NCBI GenBank assembly: GCA_902463875.1
Contig: CABQHR010000046.1
Coordinates: forward strand, 1 to 10,518
From: an uncultured Collinsella sp.
GTDB taxonomy: Bacteria > Actinomycetota > Coriobacteriia > Coriobacteriales > Coriobacteriaceae
Direction of reading: 5' to 3'
Length of the DNA: 10,518 nucleotides
A model generated the notes under the pieces. It worked only from the letters and a program-made list of their open reading frames with translations. It did no database searches and was not told where the DNA came from. Position 1 is the first letter of the stretch. Every line of letters begins with the position of its first letter. This document shows positions 5,645 through 10,518 of this stretch, in pieces. Position numbers and translations under genes: made by a program.

Positions 5645-6502
5645 TTACTCCTCGTCGTCCTCGCCATCGTCCTCGTCCTCAAGATGATCGAGCAGGTAGC
5701 GAAGACCCTCGCTGACCTCGTTAGCGGGCACCTTGGCAACGTAGCGAGCGTCGACGGCGGGCCTCATGATAACACCCTCGCCCGAAGGCACGCGCATGCT
5801 CTCGAGCTCGTCCTCATCAGTGCGGGCGATATCGCCGGCGTTCATACGCTGACCAGTCAACAGGAAGGTCAGACGGCAAGCGGCATCGATGGAAATGGAA
5901 GCGATGCGATCGAGGTAGCGCGAAACCATGATGGCGCGGCGCAGGTCGTCATAGTTGCTGTCGTCGTCCATAAAGTCACCTGTATCCATACGGTTAAAGG
6001 TGCGGAAGAACTTCTCGTAGGCGGCGTGCACTGGCTCGTCCTCGACGGCCAGGTTGCAGATGATGGACATGTCATTGGTGACGAGCGCAGAAAGCGAAGA
6101 GCCCAGCACCTGGTAAACAGCTTCGGCCTCGGCCTCAACCGTACCGACGAGCTCCTGGGGCAGCGAGATGTCGGCCTTGATCATATGACGCGTGGCACGG
6201 CAGATCTGACGGACCTTATCGGTCATGCGCTGCAGGTTGAAGTCGACGTAGATGATCGTCTGAAGCAGGCGGAAGTCGGAGGCGACCGGTGACTGCGTGG
6301 CGATCAGGTTGTAGCAGACGGCCTCCAGGTTGGCGCAGCGCGCGTCAATCGAAAGCGTACGTTTCTTGGTCTTGGTGGCGAGCTTGCGGTCGTCGGTCAC
6401 ATAGGCCTTCACGGCATCGTGGAGAGCCAGATCGACGGCCTCATAGATGCTCAGCATCTCGTGACGGGCCTCGACGAGCTGACGGGAAAACAGTTTGCGC
6501 AT
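5645..6502 (-). CDS. phoU: Phosphate uptake regulator PhoU
   Basis: The 285-residue PhoU-family protein is the last gene of the pst operon. PhoU couples the Pst transporter to phosphate signalling, usually through a PhoR-type histidine kinase, and restrains uptake. It is built of two three-helix bundles. The first contains the well-conserved Q-S-P-V-A-S-D-F-R-L-L (70-80) and L-Q-R-M-T-D (90-95), matching the family's L-E-R-I-G-D. The second has S-R-Y-L-D-R-I-A-S-I-S (194-204), where most relatives have R-Y-L-E-R-I-A-D-H; the Asp-His pair that helps bind metal is missing. A tail of about 60 residues beyond the usual length ends in a very acidic run. GGAG (6512-6509) lies six bases before the ATG. 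pstB ends 92 bases upstream, a wide gap for this otherwise tight operon. No phoR or phoB homologue is in the window. Confidence 0.9.
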   Translation of the reverse strand: MRKLFSRQLVEARHEMLSIYEAVDLALHDAVKAYVTDDRKLATKTKKRTLSIDARCANLEAVCYNLIATQSPVASDFRLLQTIIYVDFNLQRMTDKVRQICRATRHMIKADISLPQELVGTVEAEAEAVYQVLGSSLSALVTNDMSIICNLAVEDEPVHAAYEKFFRTFNRMDTGDFMDDDSNYDDLRRAIMVSRYLDRIASISIDAACRLTFLLTGQRMNAGDIARTDEDELESMRVPSGEGVIMRPAVDARYVAKVPANEVSEGLRYLLDHLEDEDDGEDDEE

Positions 6503-6522
6503 GGTTCACTCCAATCAGTTGG

Positions 6523-6594
6523 GTGCGGTCATGCAGCCCGCACAGTGAATACGCACCGGACCAGGTCCGATCGGCTTGGGACTAGTCGCACCGA

Positions 6595-6596
<2 letters not shown>
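6523..6596 (-). other. Cluster of short inverted repeats in the pstB-phoU gap
   Basis: Three small inverted repeats stand side by side: GTGCGG/CCGCAC (6523-6528 with 6538-6543), CGGAC/GTCCG around CAG (6557-6561 with 6565-6569) and GATCGG/CCGATC (6569-6574 with 6591-6596, reaching the pstB stop codon). They could form RNA hairpins that stabilise the upstream message or reduce read-through into phoU. Each stem is only 5-6 bp, so this is tentative. Confidence 0.35.
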
Positions 6597-7398
<802 letters not shown>

Positions 7399-7410
7399 GG
7401 GACTCCTTAA

Positions 7411-8316
7411 CTAGCGACGCTTGCGCGACAGGAAGCGCGCAAACAGGTTGAAGGCCAGAATGATCACCATCAGCAAGAGCGCGGTGCCGTAGGCTGCGTT
7501 CATGTTGATGCCGTCGTTTGCAAGCAGGTACAGGTGAACCGTCATGGGGCGGCCGGAATCGAGCGGCGAAATAGGTAGATTGATGGCTTGGCCCATGGTG
7601 TAGAGCACCACCGCGGTCTCGCCAATGGCACGGCCAATGGCGAGGACGATGCCCGTGGCAATACGGCCAAAGGCAGAAGGAAGCACGATCTTGGAGACGA
7701 CCTGCCACTTGGTGGCGCCCAGGCCGTACGCGCCCCAACGGATATAGCGCGGAACGGCGCGAATGGCCTCTTCGGTGGTGCGCATGACGATGGGAAGCAT
7801 CAAGAGCGCGAGTGCCAGAGCGGCCGAGACCATCGAAAGGCCCAGACCCATGGCCTCGACAAACAAGGCGTAGCCAAACAGGCCCATAACGATAGAGGGC
7901 ACCGAGGCCAAAGCGTCAGCAGCGTAGCGAATGAGCTCGACGACCTTGCCCTGCTTGGCGTACTCGGCCAGATAGACGGCTGCCAGCACAGCAATCGGCG
8001 TGCAGATAAGCATGGCGAGCGCCGTCACATAGACGGTCGAGACGATCGTGGGCCAAATTCCGCCCTCGGCGTTGACGCCCTGGGGCCAACCGAAGATAAA
8101 GTCGAGCGAGATATGCGGCAGGCCGTTAATGACCACGTAGGCGATGATAGCGACCAGCACCAGTGTGGTGATGTATGCCGCGGCACGAAACACGCCAAGC
8201 ATGATCTTGTTGGACAGGTCCTTGTTGATGCGGCCCTTCTTGCCGTGGGAAAGGGCACGCTTGATGCGCTCGCGCGACGAGGTCGTATCGACCGTCGTGT
8301 CAACGGAATCGGACAT
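7411..8316 (-). CDS. pstA: Phosphate ABC transporter permease PstA
   Basis: The 301-residue product is one of the two membrane channel subunits of the Pst importer. A charged cytoplasmic N-terminus of about 38 residues precedes the first membrane helix (about 39-63). The P-S-I-V-M-G-L-F-G block (140-148) is typical of PstA. The EAA loop that docks onto PstB runs from E-E-A-I-R-A-V-P (182-189) through Y-G-L-G-A-T-K-W-Q (197-205), followed by G-R-A-I-G-E-T-A (228-235). The last helix ends in a positively charged F-L-S-R-K-R-R. GAGGGGG (8329-8323) precedes the ATG by six bases and lies in the last codons of pstC; only three bases separate the two genes. Confidence 0.96.
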   Translation of the reverse strand: MSDSVDTTVDTTSSRERIKRALSHGKKGRINKDLSNKIMLGVFRAAAYITTLVLVAIIAYVVINGLPHISLDFIFGWPQGVNAEGGIWPTIVSTVYVTALAMLICTPIAVLAAVYLAEYAKQGKVVELIRYAADALASVPSIVMGLFGYALFVEAMGLGLSMVSAALALALLMLPIVMRTTEEAIRAVPRYIRWGAYGLGATKWQVVSKIVLPSAFGRIATGIVLAIGRAIGETAVVLYTMGQAINLPISPLDSGRPMTVHLYLLANDGINMNAAYGTALLLMVIILAFNLFARFLSRKRR

Positions 8317-8319
8317 AGC

Positions 8320-9246
8320 CTACCCCCTCTTCTTCTTGGAAATCAGACGGACGACGCCCACCAGCGTGGCGGAGATGATAAACAGGACCACGCCCATGCC
8401 GAACAGCGCCGAGCGGTGCAGACCAGAGGAATAGCTCATGTCGAGCGCGATCTGGCTCGTGAGCGTCGAGATGGGGCTCGCAATGCTGTCGGGAATAACT
8501 GGGGCGTTACCCACGACCATGAGCACGGCCATGGTCTCGCCGATGGCACGGCCCATACCCAGCACGATCGCATCCACGATACCCAGCTTGGCGGCAGGTA
8601 GCACGACCTTATAGATGGTCTGCCACTTAGTAGCACCCATGGCATACGATGCCTCGCGAATACCCATGGGAATGGAGTTGAGGGCATCGATGGTAAGCGT
8701 GGTGATGGTGGGGACAATCATGATGGCGAGCACGAACCACGCCGTCAGCGCACCAAAACCAAGGCCGCCGGTCAGCTGTGCGATAAACGGGCGGATGATG
8801 ATCATGCCAAAAAAGCCATAGATGATGGAGGGGATGCCCGCCAGCAGGTCGACGGCGGGACTGATGAGCTTGCGCACGCGCTTGCTGGCAATCTCGACCA
8901 GGTACACGGCCGTACCGACGCCCAGGGGCACGCCCATGGCAAGGGCACCGACGGTCACCAGGCCCGAACCGGCCAGCAACGACATGATGCCGTAATGTCC
9001 CTCGGAGGGCGCCCACGTAAAGCTAAAAAAGTCTGCCAAACCAATATCGGTAAAGACGGGCAGCGCCGAGTACGTGGTGAAGACAAAAATCAGGATGACG
9101 GTGACGACCGCCAAGAACGCGCAGGCAAAGAAGATCCACTGCAGGGCCTTCTCCTTGATATAGGTGCTGCGCGACACGAGTGCCAGCTCACGCTTCTTGG
9201 GTGCCTGAGGAGTCTGCTCAGTCTGGGAGTTTTCCTGTGCCTCCAT
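8320..9246 (-). CDS. pstC: Phosphate ABC transporter permease PstC
   Basis: This is the second membrane subunit of the Pst importer, 308 residues from the chosen start. A polar N-terminus rich in Gln, Glu and Lys precedes the first hydrophobic helix (about 36-57). A-G-I-P-S-I-I-Y-G-F-F-G is the PstC-type loop. The EAA motif I-R-E-A-S-Y-A-M-G-A-T-K-W-Q and the following G-M-G-R-A-I-G-E-T-M-A match PstC. I prefer ATG 9246 to the in-frame GTG 9255: the purine-rich AAGGGGAG (9262-9255) is well spaced for the ATG, whereas it abuts the GTG. The pstS stop codon ends one base before this ATG, so translation is probably coupled. Confidence 0.95.
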   Translation of the reverse strand: MEAQENSQTEQTPQAPKKRELALVSRSTYIKEKALQWIFFACAFLAVVTVILIFVFTTYSALPVFTDIGLADFFSFTWAPSEGHYGIMSLLAGSGLVTVGALAMGVPLGVGTAVYLVEIASKRVRKLISPAVDLLAGIPSIIYGFFGMIIIRPFIAQLTGGLGFGALTAWFVLAIMIVPTITTLTIDALNSIPMGIREASYAMGATKWQTIYKVVLPAAKLGIVDAIVLGMGRAIGETMAVLMVVGNAPVIPDSIASPISTLTSQIALDMSYSSGLHRSALFGMGVVLFIISATLVGVVRLISKKKRG

Positions 9247-9247
9247 G

Positions 9248-10084
9248 CTACTCACTCCCCTTCCCGTCGTTGGTGACGGGAATAAAGCCCGCCTCGCGAA
9301 TCTGCTTGTCCATCTTTTCGGACGTCACGTAGTCGATGTAATCCTGCGCCTGTTTGGAAGGCGTTCCCTTCACAAAGAAGTAAAGGTCACGCGAGATGGG
9401 GTAGCCACCGCTTGCAACCGTCTTCTCGGATGCCTCGACATGATTGACCGAGACAGCCTTGACCGAAGTCTTGGCGTTGAGACTATCGACAAAACCCAGC
9501 GAAATGTAGCCGATGGCACCGCGCGAACGGGACACGACATCGCGTACTTGGCCCGTACCCGAAAGAACGGCAGAGCGACGATCGAACGGCGTGCCGTCCA
9601 TCACGATGGTGCGGAAGGCTTCACGCGTACCGGAGGCCTCATCGCGGTTGATGACCTGAATCTTCAGGTCCTCGCCACCAACCTCTTTCCAGTTGGTAAT
9701 CTTGCCCGCATAGATATCGCGGAGCTGCTCGGTCGAGAGGTTATCGACCGGGTTCTCGTCGTTCACGATGACCGCGATACCGTCGTGCGCGATAACGATG
9801 GGCGTCAGGCCCAGGTCTTGCTCGTCGGCATTGAGGCCACGAGAGGAGCTGGCGATATCGGCGGTGCCAGCACTGACGGCCTCGATGCCAGCAGAGGAAC
9901 CAAGGCCAGAGACCAGCACGTCGGTGCCCGTCTCTTCCTTAAAGCCCTCGGCGGCAATCTCGGCAATGGGAAGGCACGTCGTAGAACCGGCCACGGTAAT
10001 GGAAGAGGCGGAAGATCCCGAGGAGCAGGCGCACAGCGTGAGCATAAGCACCGCGGCACTCAGGACCGATGCGATCTTTCTCAT
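9248..10084 (-). CDS. pstS: Phosphate-binding lipoprotein PstS
   Basis: The 278-residue substrate-binding protein captures phosphate outside the membrane and hands it to PstC/PstA. The signal peptide begins M-R-K-I-A-S, has a hydrophobic core (7-17) and ends at the lipobox L-C-A-C with C20 as the lipidated residue, so it is membrane-anchored, as expected in a Gram-positive. Phosphate-site elements are visible: A-G-S-T-T (32-36), S-S-R (80-82) and R-D-E-A-S-G-T-R (147-154). The family block Y-A-G-K-I-T-N-W-K-E-V-G-G (125-137) is intact. The start codon overlaps the stop codon of the upstream yfiH in the form ATGA (10084-10081), and I see no good Shine-Dalgarno, which points to translational coupling. 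No phosphate-responsive promoter can lie directly before it unless inside yfiH. Confidence 0.96.
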   Translation of the reverse strand: MRKIASVLSAAVLMLTLCACSSGSSASSITVAGSTTCLPIAEIAAEGFKEETGTDVLVSGLGSSAGIEAVSAGTADIASSSRGLNADEQDLGLTPIVIAHDGIAVIVNDENPVDNLSTEQLRDIYAGKITNWKEVGGEDLKIQVINRDEASGTREAFRTIVMDGTPFDRRSAVLSGTGQVRDVVSRSRGAIGYISLGFVDSLNAKTSVKAVSVNHVEASEKTVASGGYPISRDLYFFVKGTPSKQAQDYIDYVTSEKMDKQIREAGFIPVTNDGKGSE

Positions 10085-10518
10085 AGCATCACGCCGATCG
10101 CAGCATGGCGACCGCAGGTGCCGCCCTCATTGCGGTAGGAATAAAAGCGGTCGTTCTGACGCACGGTCGAAAGCTGGGTGTCCACAATGCTGTTCGCATC
10201 GACGCCGGCATCCACCAGCGCCTCGCGAATGGCCGCGGAAAGATCGAGCAGACGAGAAGCGCTCGCATCGATGCATGCAAATTCAGCAGCAAAGCGATCC
10301 ATGAGCTCCTGGGAAACCTCGTACTCGTCACCCAAGATATGGGGACCGATATAGGCAGCAACGTCGCGCGGCTCGCACCCGGCGGCCTCGCAAAGCGCCT
10401 GGCACGCCTTGGCGGAAATGCGCGCGATCGTGCCCTTCCATCCGGAATGCACCACGGCAAACCCGCCGGGGGCAACCAACACCACGGGAACGCAGTCGGC
10501 AAAGCAGAGCAGCACGGG
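10081..10518 (-). CDS. pgeF: YfiH/PgeF (YlmD) laccase-domain purine nucleoside phosphorylase, 5' end outside window
   Basis: The C-terminal 145 residues of a YfiH/DUF152 protein are present; roughly 100 N-terminal residues lie beyond the right edge. Members were first called multicopper polyphenol oxidases; later work on the family showed purine nucleoside phosphorylase and related activities, and E. coli YfiH (PgeF) keeps L-Ser out of peptidoglycan precursors. Family motifs are L-L-C-F-A-D-C-V-P-V (residues 3-12 of the fragment), V-H-S-G-W-K-G-T (23-30), Y-I-G-P-H-I, and the terminal D-R-F-Y-S-Y-R-N-E-G-G-T-C-G-R-H-A-A. The metal-site Cys of A-D-C and His of V-H-S-G-W are kept. It is the ylmD position of the division cluster, but it is followed here by pst genes, with a four-base overlap into pstS. 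Confidence 0.92.
   Translation of the reverse strand, partial: PVLLCFADCVPVVLVAPGGFAVVHSGWKGTIARISAKACQALCEAAGCEPRDVAAYIGPHILGDEYEVSQELMDRFAAEFACIDASASRLLDLSAAIREALVDAGVDANSIVDTQLSTVRQNDRFYSYRNEGGTCGRHAAIGVML

Noticed and set aside
7588-8601. 337-codon + strand ORF opposite pstA and pstC
   Set aside because: It crosses a gene boundary on the coding strand and its Asp/His/Gly/Arg-rich composition is an antisense artefact.

Overview
The window is ordinary-looking core chromosome from a high-GC Gram-positive bacterium. It fits an actinobacterium of the Coriobacteriia, and Collinsella-like is my best guess from codon use, the DivIVA/SepF pair and gene order; no rRNA is present to prove it. I see no tRNA, rRNA, CRISPR array, transposase or phage gene. 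Eleven protein genes are complete or nearly so and one is cut by the right edge. The recurring theme is inorganic phosphate.

Left part, + strand (1-2887): a low-affinity phosphate permease of the Pit family is followed by its usual DUF47/PhoU-like partner. A 413-base gene-free stretch (1857-2269) holds a very long inverted repeat and two 97%-identical copies of a 130-base tandem repeat. A small FMN nitroreductase-family gene follows, with a strikingly T-rich first half and a C-rich second half. It ends at a clear intrinsic terminator, which faces a second terminator serving the opposite strand.

Right part, - strand (2908-10518), read from right to left: yfiH/pgeF (ylmD, partial), pstS, pstC, pstA, pstB, phoU, then a hairpin, yggS (ylmE), sepF (ylmF), yggT (ylmG) and divIVA, closed by a terminator. 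In Bacillus and many other Gram-positives the order ylmD-ylmE-ylmF-ylmG-(ylmH)-divIVA is one cell-division cluster downstream of ftsZ. Here the whole high-affinity phosphate ABC transporter operon with phoU lies inside that cluster, between ylmD and ylmE, and ylmH is absent. The pstS start codon overlaps the ylmD stop codon (ATGA), so pst translation is probably coupled to the upstream gene.

Functionally, PstS (lipoprotein), PstC/PstA (membrane channel), PstB (ATPase) and PhoU form the high-affinity phosphate import and signalling set, while Pit plus DUF47 form the low-affinity set. SepF, YggT and DivIVA belong to the division and polar-growth machinery. The points that most deserve a second look are the split ylm cluster, the apparent ATC start codon of yggT, the inverted and tandem repeats at 1862-2258, and the mosaic composition of the nitroreductase gene. 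I found no evidence of a wholly new biological system.
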